From contig JANTHH010000043.1 in assembly GCA_024762485.1 (NCBI GenBank), forward strand, positions 1-15,095: a DNA stretch of 15,095 nt, given 5' to 3'. This document shows positions 1 through 8,088 of this stretch, piece by piece; position 1 is the stretch's first letter, and each line of letters begins with the position of its first letter. The notes below the pieces were generated by a model. The model saw nothing but the letters and a program-made list of their open reading frames with translations. It did no database searches and had not been told where the DNA came from. This DNA is from Chromatiales bacterium. GTDB taxonomy: Bacteria > Pseudomonadota > Gammaproteobacteria > Chromatiales > Chromatiaceae. The position numbers and the translations under genes are program-made.

Positions 1-425
1 ATCTTGTCCTCATAACAGGGACCGATGCCACGCCCGGTGGTGCCGATGGCCTTCTTGCCGCGCGCAACCTCACGGGCATGGTCGAGAGCAACATGATAAG
101 GGAGGATGACGGGACAAGACTCACTGATGCCCATGCGGTCGTGCGCATTGATACCGTTGTGCTCGAGCATCTCCAACTCTTCGATCAGGGCCTCGGGTGA
201 AAGCACCACGCCGTTGCCGATGAGGCAGCGCACATTCTCGCGGAGGATCCCCGAGGGAATCAGGTGCAGTACCGTCTGCTTGCCATCAATGACGAGCGTA
301 TGGCCGGCGTTGTGTCCGCCCTGAAAGCGCACGACAGCATCAGCCTTGTCGGTGAGCAGGTCGACGACCTTACCCTTGCCTTCATCACCCCACTGGCTAC
401 CGATGACAACGACGTTCTTACCCAT
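1..425 (-). CDS. purA: Adenylosuccinate synthetase, N-terminal part (runs off the left edge)
   Basis: PurA condenses IMP with aspartate using GTP to give adenylosuccinate, the first committed step from IMP to AMP, in the cytoplasm. Translating the minus strand from the ATG at 425 gives about 141 residues beginning MGKNVVVIGSQWGDEGKGK. The phosphate-binding and catalytic motif GDEGKGK (Asp14) is followed by GGHNAGHT (His42) and, near the window edge, GTTGRGIGP. These are family hallmarks in the expected order and spacing. A purine-rich GAGAG precedes the ATG by about 6 bases. The rest of the protein, roughly two thirds of the usual 430 residues, lies outside the window, so integrity cannot be judged. 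It is last in the hflK-hflC-DUF2065-hisZ-purA series, 65 bp after hisZ. The start and identity are secure. Confidence 0.97.
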   Translation of the reverse strand, partial: MGKNVVVIGSQWGDEGKGKVVDLLTDKADAVVRFQGGHNAGHTLVIDGKQTVLHLIPSGILRENVRCLIGNGVVLSPEALIEELEMLEHNGINAHDRMGISESCPVILPYHVALDHAREVARGKKAIGTTGRGIGPCYEDK

Positions 426-444
426 TGTGTTTCTCTCTCATTCA

Positions 445-459
445 GGACGCTCAGCGTCC
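445..459 (-). other. Short perfect inverted repeat between hisZ and purA
   Basis: The sequence GGACGCT, one base, then AGCGTCC forms a 7-bp-arm palindrome in the 65-bp gap between hisZ and purA. As RNA it would realistically fold as a five-pair stem with a five-base loop. No T-run follows on the minus strand, so it is not a convincing terminator. It could be an mRNA stability or processing hairpin, a protein-binding site, or chance. It lies 20 bases upstream of the purA start codon. Confidence 0.4.
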
Positions 460-490
460 GGTTCAATATCGGCGGCGTCCCGGGCGAACC

Positions 491-1675
491 TCAGAGCGCG
501 CTTACCTGCCATTCACCGTTCACGAGCTGCAGCTGATGGCTGCAGGCCATTGATGCGGCATCACCCGCCTGGCCGGGCAACTCACGCACCACGACACGAC
601 CTGCCCGGCGTAATTCCCTGATCCGCTGCAACAAGCCCGGATCATTATCCGCCCAGGGGGCGAAAATGGACTCGGGTACCGCCAGCGGCTCGGGTCTGGC
701 CACCCGCATCAGGGTCTTGAGGTCGGCGCTGAAGCCGGTGGCTGGTCGCGCGCGCCCGAAGACCTCGCCGATGTGGTCGTAGCGGCCGCCCCGTGCCACC
801 TCGTTGCCGAGACCGGGGACGAAGGCGGCGAACACCACGCCCGTCTGATAGTGATAGGCGCGAAGCTCCGCCAGATCATAATGCAAGGGTACCCCGGGCA
901 GCGTCTGGGTCAGTGCAGCACCCAATGCCGCGACATAGTCGATGGCTGCCAGCACATCATCATCCGCGTTGGCCAGTGCGATCCGGGCCTTGTTGATGAC
1001 CTCGTCGTCACCATTGAGACCGGCCAGGGCACTGAGCATGGCCGCACACTCATCCGTCACGGAAAATTCCCCGATCAGGGCGTCGATCTCCGGCTGCGCC
1101 TTGCGCTGCAGGGCCTCGAACAGTGCCGCTTCCTGATCAGCGTCGAGGCCGGCCTGGCGGGCCAGTCCGCGAAAGATCCCGACATGACCGAGATCGAGAT
1201 AAATATCCTCTACCCCGGCCGTATTCAGGGTCTCCAGCATCAGGCTGAGGATCTCCAGGTCGCTCTCGATACCCGCATGGCCATAGAGTTCGGCGCCGAT
1301 CTGCAGCGGGCTGCGGGAGGCGGCAAAACCGTCGCTGCGGGTGCGCAGCACGGTGCCGATATAACAGAGACGGGTGGGCTCGTCGCGGCGCAGATGGTGT
1401 GCATCGATGCGCGCCACCTGAGGCGTGATGTCGGCGCGGATGCCAAGCTGGCGGCCCGACAACTGATCGGTGAGCTTGAAGGTCTGCAGATCCAGATCCT
1501 TGCCCGTCCCGGTCAGCAGGGACTCGAGATATTCGATGAATGGCGTGATCACCAGCTCGTAACCCCAACTGGCATAGTGGTCGAGAAGACGTCGGCGCAG
1601 ATGCTCCAGTGCCCTCGCCTGTTCCGGCAGAAGTTCGTCGATCCCCTCAGGCAGAAGCCAGCGTTCGTTATGCAT
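491..1675 (-). CDS. hisZ: ATP phosphoribosyltransferase regulatory subunit HisZ
   Basis: HisZ is a catalytically inactive histidyl-tRNA-synthetase paralogue. It joins short-form HisG to form the hetero-octameric enzyme of the first step of histidine synthesis and provides the feedback site. The protein opens with RWLLPEGIDELLP. It then shows YLESLLTGTGKDLDLQTFKL, the class II synthetase-like DITPQVARIDAH (about residues 82-93), RLCYIGTVLRT, ELYGHAGIESDLEILSLM and DLGHVGIFRGLARQAG. Near the C-terminus are YHYQTGVVFAAFVPG, ARGGRYD and FGRARPATGFSADLKTL, all typical of HisZ rather than HisS. The length of 394 residues is normal. I chose the ATG at 1675, with a weak AGG 4 bases upstream and a fit to homologous N-termini. 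A GTG at 1687 is in frame and overlaps the DUF2065 stop as GTGA, so translational coupling from there is the alternative. A full-length HisZ implies a short HisG elsewhere in the genome. Confidence 0.95.
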   Translation of the reverse strand: MHNERWLLPEGIDELLPEQARALEHLRRRLLDHYASWGYELVITPFIEYLESLLTGTGKDLDLQTFKLTDQLSGRQLGIRADITPQVARIDAHHLRRDEPTRLCYIGTVLRTRSDGFAASRSPLQIGAELYGHAGIESDLEILSLMLETLNTAGVEDIYLDLGHVGIFRGLARQAGLDADQEAALFEALQRKAQPEIDALIGEFSVTDECAAMLSALAGLNGDDEVINKARIALANADDDVLAAIDYVAALGAALTQTLPGVPLHYDLAELRAYHYQTGVVFAAFVPGLGNEVARGGRYDHIGEVFGRARPATGFSADLKTLMRVARPEPLAVPESIFAPWADNDPGLLQRIRELRRAGRVVVRELPGQAGDAASMACSHQLQLVNGEWQVSAL

Positions 1676-1683
1676 GTGACCTG

Positions 1684-1869
1684 TCACTTGACTAGATACA
1701 GCAGCACCACACCCGCCAACATGCTGAACAGCCCGCCATAACGCAAGGCGCCGTCTTCCATGCTGATGATGGTGCGCATCATGTGCTTGTAACCCTGCGG
1801 ATTGATGAATGGCATGAGGCCTTCAAGCACCAACATGAGTGCAAAGGCCGCCAACAGATCGTGCCACAT
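1684..1869 (-). CDS. DUF2065 (YjeT-like) small inner-membrane protein
   Basis: This is a 61-residue protein, MWHDLLAAFALMLVLEGLMP...YLVK, with two predicted membrane segments: about residues 4-19, and a C-terminal one that includes LFSMLAGVVLLYLV. The central NPQGYKHMMRTI loop and the position between hflC and purA identify it as the DUF2065/YjeT family, whose biochemical function is unknown. I chose the ATG at 1869 because GGGAG lies 5 bases upstream. An in-frame GTG at 1881 would add four residues and place that Shine-Dalgarno inside the gene. The stop codon overlaps a possible GTG start of hisZ. The U-tract of an intrinsic terminator ends about 13 bases before this start, so the gene needs read-through or an undetected internal promoter. 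Confidence 0.88.
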   Translation of the reverse strand: MWHDLLAAFALMLVLEGLMPFINPQGYKHMMRTIISMEDGALRYGGLFSMLAGVVLLYLVK

Positions 1870-1881
1870 GGCAACTCCCAC

Positions 1882-1905
1882 AAAAAAGCCGGGACGCTAC
1901 CCGGC
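1882..1905 (-). terminator. Intrinsic terminator or attenuator between hflC and DUF2065
   Basis: Read on the minus strand, GCCGGG, a six-base loop and CCCGGC form a six-pair all-G/C stem (plus-strand arms 1888-1893 and 1900-1905). Six T residues (1887-1882) follow immediately. This is the classic layout of a rho-independent terminator. It lies 67 bases after the hflC stop and directly before the DUF2065 ribosome binding site, inside what is otherwise a conserved co-transcribed gene series. It may be a partial terminator that lowers expression of DUF2065-hisZ-purA relative to hflKC. Confidence 0.7.
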
Positions 1906-1911
1906 CGTTCA

Positions 1912-1938
1912 GCCTGCGGGGCAGTACACCCCGCAGGC
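1912..1938 (-). other. 10-bp-stem hairpin upstream of the hflC terminator
   Basis: GCCTGCGGGG (1912-1921) and CCCCGCAGGC (1929-1938) are perfect 10-bp arms around a seven-base loop. On the minus-strand transcript this hairpin precedes the terminator hairpin at 1888-1905 by six bases, giving a tandem structure. It has no T-run of its own. It could protect the hflC mRNA 3' end from exonucleases or strengthen termination. Confidence 0.65.
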
Positions 1939-1972
1939 GTTCGATTTTCTCAAAGGCCGGCAGCCTTGTCTA

Positions 1973-2848
1973 TCAGCCCCCGCCCTTGCGGTTGCTGAAA
2001 TAGCGGAAGAATTCCGAGTCAGGATCGAGCACCATGACGCTGCCGCCGTCATCGAAGATATCCCGATAGGCCGTCAGGCTCCGCCAGAAGGCATAGAACT
2101 CGGGATCCGTATCGAAGGCCTTGGCATAGGTCTCTGCCGCCTTGGCATCCCCCTCACCGCGAAGGATCTCCGCTTCCCGGTATGCCTGGGCGAGGATCTC
2201 GGTACGCTGACGATCCGCGTCCGCCTGAATGCGTTCCGCCGCCTCGGCGCCCTGCGCGCGCCACTCCTTGGCTACCCGCTCCCGCTCCGAGCGCATGCGC
2301 TCGTACACCGAGTTGCTGACCCGTTCCGGGAAGTCGATCTGCTTGACCCTGACATCGACGATCTCCACGCCAAGATTACTGGCCTTGTCGTCGGCATTCT
2401 TGGCCAGGGTCTCCATGATGGCGGAACGTTCCCCGGAAATGACTTCCTGAATGGTGCGCTTGCCGAATTCGTTGCGCAACGCGGTATTGACCTGCTCGGC
2501 CAGCAACCGCGAGGTGGTCAGGATACTGCCGCCGGTGGAGCGGTAATACTGGGCTGCATCCGAGATCCGCCATTTCACGTAGGAATCCACCACCACGAAT
2601 TTCTTTTCTGCAGTGAGGAAGCGCTGGGGCTGGGCGTCGGCCGTCTGGATACGCCTGTCGAACAGCAGCACCTTCTGCACCAGTGGCAGTTTGAAGTGCA
2701 GACCGGGTTCGTTGCTGACGTCCTCGATCTTGCCCAGTCGCAGCAACAGGGCAACCTGGTTCTGCTGCACGATGAAGAATGACCCCGAGGCCAGCAACGC
2801 CAGCAGGACCACCACGATCAGAACGATTATGCTCTTTGAGGAGTTCAT
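1973..2848 (-). CDS. hflC: HflC, SPFH-domain modulator of FtsH
   Basis: HflC pairs with HflK to form the large periplasmic-facing SPFH cage around the membrane protease FtsH. The 291-residue protein has a short N-terminus and one signal-anchor membrane segment (about residues 7-26, IIVLIVVVLLALLASGSFFI). The SPFH/band-7 domain follows: VQQNQVALLLRLGKI, GLHFKLPLVQKVLLFDRRI, VVDSYVKWRI. After it comes a charged helical stretch (RERVAKEWRAQGAEAAERI, AEILRGEGDAKAAETYAKAF) and the YAFWRSLTAYRDIF signature near the C-terminus. I chose the ATG at 2848 because GGAGGA lies about 7 bases upstream. It shares one base with the hflK stop (TGATG), so translation is coupled. A TTG one codon earlier is unlikely. 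The length is slightly below E. coli HflC (334). Confidence 0.95.
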   Translation of the reverse strand: MNSSKSIIVLIVVVLLALLASGSFFIVQQNQVALLLRLGKIEDVSNEPGLHFKLPLVQKVLLFDRRIQTADAQPQRFLTAEKKFVVVDSYVKWRISDAAQYYRSTGGSILTTSRLLAEQVNTALRNEFGKRTIQEVISGERSAIMETLAKNADDKASNLGVEIVDVRVKQIDFPERVSNSVYERMRSERERVAKEWRAQGAEAAERIQADADRQRTEILAQAYREAEILRGEGDAKAAETYAKAFDTDPEFYAFWRSLTAYRDIFDDGGSVMVLDPDSEFFRYFSNRKGGG

Positions 2849-4020
2849 CAACGGGTCCTCCGCAGGTTCGTCAGATCTCGCGGATGCCGGCCTGCTGCCG
2901 CGTCCGATGTACTCGAATTGTCACTCACGTAAGGTGCGCCGCCACTGCTGCCTGCACCCTGACCGGCACTCTGCCGGGGCGCCTGGCCCATGATGCGGTC
3001 CAGTGGCAGGTAGGTCAGGGCGTTACCTTCCTTGACATCCAGCAGGACCTTGCCGGAATTCTTCAACACGTTCTGCATGGTCTCAAGATAGAGGCGTTCA
3101 CGCGTCACGTTCGGCGCCTTCCTGTATTCGCCCAGCAGGGCCAGGAAACGACTGGATTCACCATCCGCCTCGGCCACCACCTTGGCCTTGTAGGCCTTGG
3201 CATTCTCCACCACCCGTGCGGCAGCACCCCGTGCACGTGGCACCACGTCGTTGGCATAAGCCTGTGCCTTGTTCTCCAGCCGCGCCTTGTCCTCGCGCGC
3301 CCTGTTGGCGTCATCGAAGGCATCCTTCACCGCCTCGGGCGGGTTCACGTTCTGGATGTTCAGGCTGGTGACCTCGAGGCCGGTGCGATAGAGGTTCAAC
3401 AGATCCTGCGTGCCCTGCTTGACCATGTCGGCGATGCCGCTACGGTTCTCGGTCATCACATTGTCGATGAGATTCTGTCCGGTCACCTCCCGCAGCGCGG
3501 ACTCCATGGCACTGCGGATGGTCTTCTCCGGACTGGCATCCTGGAACAGGTAATCGGCGGGATCCTGAATGCGGTACTGCAGGGTGAGTGTGACGTCGAC
3601 GATGTTCTCGTCCTTGGTCAGCATCTGTGCACGATGTGGAAATTCATGCACCTTGTCGACATTGACCACCTCCACCTCATCGATCAGCGGAATGCGGAAA
3701 TGGGGCCCTGGCTGGGTGATCTCGAGGTAGGCGCCAAAGCGCTTGACGACACCACGCTCCGCCGGTTCGATGATGTAGATGCTGTTGAATACCAGCAAGC
3801 CGATAACGACGACAAGTATGATCAGGCCGATGCCGGCGATACCGCCACCGGAACTGCCGCTGCCGCTGCTGCCATCACCACCACGGCCCTTGCCGCCAAA
3901 CAGCCCACCGATGCTGTCCTGCAGCTTCTTGACCACCTCATCCAAGTCGGGGGGACCCTGGTCCCCACCCTTGCCGCTCCAGGGGTCGCGGTTACCGCCT
4001 CCCGGTTCGTTCCAGGCCAT
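2848..4020 (-). CDS. hflK: HflK, SPFH-domain modulator of FtsH
   Basis: HflK is the partner of HflC in the FtsH-regulating complex at the cytoplasmic membrane. The 390-residue product begins MAWNEPGGGNRDPW and continues with a glycine/serine-rich cytoplasmic tail (residues 5-60) containing the family motif DQGPPDLDEVVKKL. One membrane segment follows (about 61-79, GLIILVVVIGLLVFNSIYII), then the band-7 domain: EPAERGVVKRFGAY, GPHFRIPLIDEVEVVNVDKV, VTLTLQYRIQDPADYLF. The helical part includes ARGAAARVVENAKAYKAKVV, then RERLYLETMQNVLKN. The C-terminal tail is low-complexity. The ATG at 4020 has GGAG 7 bases upstream. It is the first gene of the hfl-hisZ-purA series. Unlike E. coli there is no hfq or hflX before it, and ettA is divergent instead. 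Confidence 0.96.
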   Translation of the reverse strand: MAWNEPGGGNRDPWSGKGGDQGPPDLDEVVKKLQDSIGGLFGGKGRGGDGSSGSGSSGGGIAGIGLIILVVVIGLLVFNSIYIIEPAERGVVKRFGAYLEITQPGPHFRIPLIDEVEVVNVDKVHEFPHRAQMLTKDENIVDVTLTLQYRIQDPADYLFQDASPEKTIRSAMESALREVTGQNLIDNVMTENRSGIADMVKQGTQDLLNLYRTGLEVTSLNIQNVNPPEAVKDAFDDANRAREDKARLENKAQAYANDVVPRARGAAARVVENAKAYKAKVVAEADGESSRFLALLGEYRKAPNVTRERLYLETMQNVLKNSGKVLLDVKEGNALTYLPLDRIMGQAPRQSAGQGAGSSGGAPYVSDNSSTSDAAAGRHPRDLTNLRRTR

Positions 4021-4084
4021 GTATTACTCCGGTATTTTATGACTAGTCGGACGCTGGCATCAGCCGCGCCAGCAAAGCTTACAG

Positions 4085-4113
4085 ATTCTACCAGCTGGAA
4101 ACTAGAGCGGCAG
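4085..4113 (-). promoter_or_regulatory. Candidate sigma-70 promoter for hflK
   Basis: On the minus strand TAGAAT (plus 4085-4090) is preceded by TGG, an extended -10 element. A weak -35 (CTGCCG, plus 4108-4113) lies 17 bases upstream. Initiation near 4078 would give a leader of about 57 bases for hflK. The -35 matches the consensus at only three positions, so the call rests on the extended -10 and its placement in the 210-bp divergent region. I found no equally good promoter for ettA on the plus strand. Confidence 0.35.
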
Positions 4114-4230
4114 ACCGCTTACCCACCCGGCAGCGGGGGTATTTGTCTGGCGACCCGACCGCACGAAAACGGCATTTTATGAGAAAATTACCGCTTTCTG
4201 CCCTCTCCTGCATGCCTTACGAGGAAACAG

Positions 4231-5898
<1,668 letters not shown>

Positions 5899-5915
5899 TC
5901 CGGCAACTCGACCAG

Positions 5916-5952
5916 GCACAAAAAACCGGCCTTCAGGCCGGTTTTTTTGTGC
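5916..5952. terminator. Bidirectional intrinsic terminator after ettA
   Basis: CCGGCC, a four-base loop TTCA and GGCCGG form a six-pair G/C stem. It is flanked by six A residues on the left and seven T residues on the right, and these can pair as well, extended by GCAC and GTGC. The A/T runs make it work in both directions. It starts 18 bases after the ettA stop and ends 30 bases past the stop of the convergent gene at 5982, so it probably terminates both. Confidence 0.92.
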
Positions 5953-5981
5953 TCATGCCGCAGCATCAGCCAGTGGACTGT

Positions 5982-6881
5982 TCACTCATCGTCAGCAGGA
6001 TTCGCACCAACGACCTGGCTCAATGCCTTGTCGATGTCGCCGGGTGCACACATGATCGACATGAAGCTGTTCTCGCCTGCCATCGACAGGTCAGGGAAAT
6101 TGATGGCGATGCGGAACTTCGGATGCAGGGCGTACACCTCGCCATTCTTGACCAGCATCTCGTAGGGCAGGTGACCGGTGGACTTGATCTCCTTGAAGTC
6201 GATCTTGTCCATGACGAAACGGTCACCACTACAGTCGGTGGTCATCGCCACGCCGAACAGGGTCGCACCGTCCGGCAGATCGAGACGGAAGACCTTGCTC
6301 ACACCACCCCGACCCTTGGCCAGACCGTCCTCGACTGCGTTGACGGCCTTGGCCTGATCCCCGAACTCACCAAGTTCCAGGGGATCATCGAAGTAAGGCA
6401 TGGCGAACATGTAATGATATTTGCGCAACTTCTCCGCCGACAGGCCCTCCTCGGAGCCGTAAGGCGTGCCGTTGCCCAGCGCAGAGGCCAGTGCATCCGC
6501 CACATCCTGCATGTCGGAGGCCATGCGGTAGGCACTGGCCATATAGACAGGGTTGGTATACGCGATCTGTACCTCGTCGCCTTCCTTGCTGAGGGTCACC
6601 CGCTGAACGGCACCGTAATCACCGAACTCGCTCGCGGTCGCATGCTTTTTCAGCGCATCGCTGGTGATGATCAGGATGTTCACACCGTCGTAAGGGGCAT
6701 AGGTGCCAATCACCTCGAATCCGGCACCCTCAAGCTTGTTTTTCACGTCACTGGTGACGCTTGCCACGTCTCCTGCGACCTTTCCGGCCAGCACGAAGGG
6801 TTTCAGTGCCGTGTCGGCGGCCTGGGCCAGCCCGGCCACCAGGAGCAAAAGGAAAGCAGAAAGGTAGTTGGTCATGCGCAT
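5982..6881 (-). CDS. Exported protein of unknown function
   Basis: I do not recognise this 299-residue product with confidence. It starts MRMTNYLSAFLLLLVAGLAQA, a clear Sec signal peptide with a likely cleavage AQA|AD after residue 21, and no lipobox, so a periplasmic location is expected. The mature part has an alpha/beta look, with GFEVIGTYAPYDGVNILIIT followed by DEVQIAYTNPVYMASAYRMA. This is loosely reminiscent of DUF302-type domains, but I cannot confirm that. Two cysteines (Cys217, Cys278) could form a disulphide. The start is the ATG at 6881, with GAGGA 8 bases upstream. An ATG two codons later and an upstream ATG at 6896 fit less well. It follows cheB on the same strand after 139 bp and shares the ettA terminator. 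A link to chemotaxis is possible but unproven. Confidence 0.85.
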   Translation of the reverse strand: MRMTNYLSAFLLLLVAGLAQAADTALKPFVLAGKVAGDVASVTSDVKNKLEGAGFEVIGTYAPYDGVNILIITSDALKKHATASEFGDYGAVQRVTLSKEGDEVQIAYTNPVYMASAYRMASDMQDVADALASALGNGTPYGSEEGLSAEKLRKYHYMFAMPYFDDPLELGEFGDQAKAVNAVEDGLAKGRGGVSKVFRLDLPDGATLFGVAMTTDCSGDRFVMDKIDFKEIKSTGHLPYEMLVKNGEVYALHPKFRIAINFPDLSMAGENSFMSIMCAPGDIDKALSQVVGANPADDE

Positions 6882-6950
6882 GTGCTGGGTCCTCATTCGG
6901 TTGATTGTCTTTATCGTTATGTATGGCGCGAGCGGCTCGGCGACACGCCA

Positions 6951-6973
6951 TGGCCGGTCAATTTGACCGGCCA
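6951..6973. other. 23-bp perfect palindrome between cheB and the exported-protein gene
   Basis: TGGCCGGTCAA (6951-6961) and TTGACCGGCCA (6963-6973) are perfect 11-bp arms around one central base. No T-run follows on the minus strand, so it is unlikely to be a simple terminator, although an RNA hairpin is possible. Its symmetry and position, about 70 bases before the start of the exported-protein gene, also fit an operator for a dimeric regulator. Confidence 0.75.
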
Positions 6974-6979
6974 ATGGAC

Positions 6980-7003
6980 AAAAAGGAATAGGGAAAAACC
7001 CTA
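6980..7003 (-). terminator. Weak terminator-like hairpin after cheB
   Basis: On the minus strand TAGGG, five T residues and CCCTA form a five-pair stem (plus arms 6989-6993 and 6999-7003), followed by TTCC and five more T residues. It lies 18 bases after the cheB stop. The stem is short, so it could be a weak end of the che operon or coincidence. Confidence 0.35.
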
Positions 7004-7020
7004 GTCGAGAGCCGCGACAG

Positions 7021-8088
7021 CTAGGCGGGTTGCTTGCGCGCCACCAGGGTCAGAAGACGCCCAGCGATTTCCCCCAGCGGCAGCACGTGCTGCGCGGCAC
7101 CGGCCTTCACTGCCTCGCCCGGCATGCCCCACACCACACTGGTGGCCTCATCCTGCGCGAGGGTGGCGGCACCCGCCTGCCGCATCGCCAGCAGGCCCTG
7201 GGCACCGTCGTCGCCCATCCCGGTGAGTATGGCGGCCACGGCATTGTGCCCGACATGTTCCGCCACGGAGCGGAACAGCACGTCGACGGACGGCTTGTGG
7301 CGATTGACCGGAGGTCCGTCATTCAGGCGGCAGACGAAGCGCGTGCCGCTGCGCTCCACCAGCAGATGACGATTCCCCGGGGCGATATAGGCGTGACCGG
7401 GCAGGATCTGCTGACCATCCACGGCCTCGGAGACCGACAGGCTGCAGACCCGGTCCATTCTCTTCGCAAAGGAGGCGCTGAAGGCCTCGGGGATATGCTG
7501 GGTGATCACTACCCCGGGGGCGCCAGATGGCAGCGCCATCAGTACGTCCTTGATGGCCTCGGTGCCCCCAGTAGAGGCACCGATGGCGATCAGCTTGTCG
7601 GTGGTATCCAGCCGTGGGGGTGCTGGCTGGACAGTGGCAGCAGTCGTTGCCAGACGCCGCTCCAGCCTGTGCCGTGGGACTGCCGCTGCCTGGCGGACCC
7701 GGGCCCGGATGTCCTCCGCATAGGCATTGAGCCCCTCTACCACGCCAACCTTGGGCTTGGCGACAAAATCGATGGCCCCCAACTCCAATGCATTCAGGGT
7801 TACTTCGGCCCCCTTTTCGGTCAGCGAGGAAACCATCACCACTGGCATGGGGCGCAGCCGCATCAGGTTCGAGAGGAAGGTGATGCCATCCATCTTCGGC
7901 ATCTCCACGTCGAGGGTGAGCACGTCCGGGTTGAGGCGCTTTATCTTCTCACGGGCGTCATAAGGATCCGTGGCCGTCCCCACCACATCGATGTCGCCAT
8001 CCTCCTCGAGAATGCTGCCGAGCATCTGTCGTACCAGGGCGGAATCGTCCACCACCAGGGCGCGGATCTTTTTCCCCGGTCCGTTCAA
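7021..8088 (-). CDS. cheB: CheB, chemoreceptor glutamate methylesterase / response regulator
   Basis: CheB removes methyl groups from receptor glutamates, and deamidates glutamines, when phosphorylated by CheA, providing adaptation. The 355-residue protein has an N-terminal receiver domain with acidic pair Asp14-Asp15, phospho-acceptor Asp60 in TLDVEMPKMDG and Lys111. A linker of about 135-162 follows. The C-terminal esterase has catalytic Ser172 in GASTGG, His198 in TQHIP and Asp294 in GMGDDGA, with spacing as in Salmonella CheB. The start is TTG at 8088, overlapping the cheD stop as TTGA. No good Shine-Dalgarno is visible and no other start precedes the conserved KIRALVVDDSA, so translational coupling to cheD is likely. 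It is the last gene of the che operon. Confidence 0.96.
   Translation of the reverse strand: MNGPGKKIRALVVDDSALVRQMLGSILEEDGDIDVVGTATDPYDAREKIKRLNPDVLTLDVEMPKMDGITFLSNLMRLRPMPVVMVSSLTEKGAEVTLNALELGAIDFVAKPKVGVVEGLNAYAEDIRARVRQAAAVPRHRLERRLATTAATVQPAPPRLDTTDKLIAIGASTGGTEAIKDVLMALPSGAPGVVITQHIPEAFSASFAKRMDRVCSLSVSEAVDGQQILPGHAYIAPGNRHLLVERSGTRFVCRLNDGPPVNRHKPSVDVLFRSVAEHVGHNAVAAILTGMGDDGAQGLLAMRQAGAATLAQDEATSVVWGMPGEAVKAGAAQHVLPLGEIAGRLLTLVARKQPA

Noticed and set aside
4053..4073. Inverted GCTGGC/GCCAGC in the hflK leader
   Set aside because: The arms are only six bases with a nine-base loop in GC-rich DNA. This is too weak to call a regulatory structure without conservation data.
2779..4182. 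Plus-strand open frame of 467 codons opposite hflK/hflC
   Set aside because: It is antisense to a gene with unmistakable SPFH motifs. Its translation is low-complexity without recognisable domains, and long antisense frames are expected in GC-rich DNA.
6882..6974. Longer start for the exported protein at 6974
   Set aside because: It would place 31 polar residues before a textbook signal peptide and run into the palindrome. The ATG at 6881 has GAGGA at good spacing.
5949..7004. Plus-strand open frame of 351 codons opposite the exported-protein gene
   Set aside because: The minus-strand frame has a signal peptide, a good Shine-Dalgarno and coherent protein composition. The plus-strand frame has none of these and begins inside the ettA terminator region.
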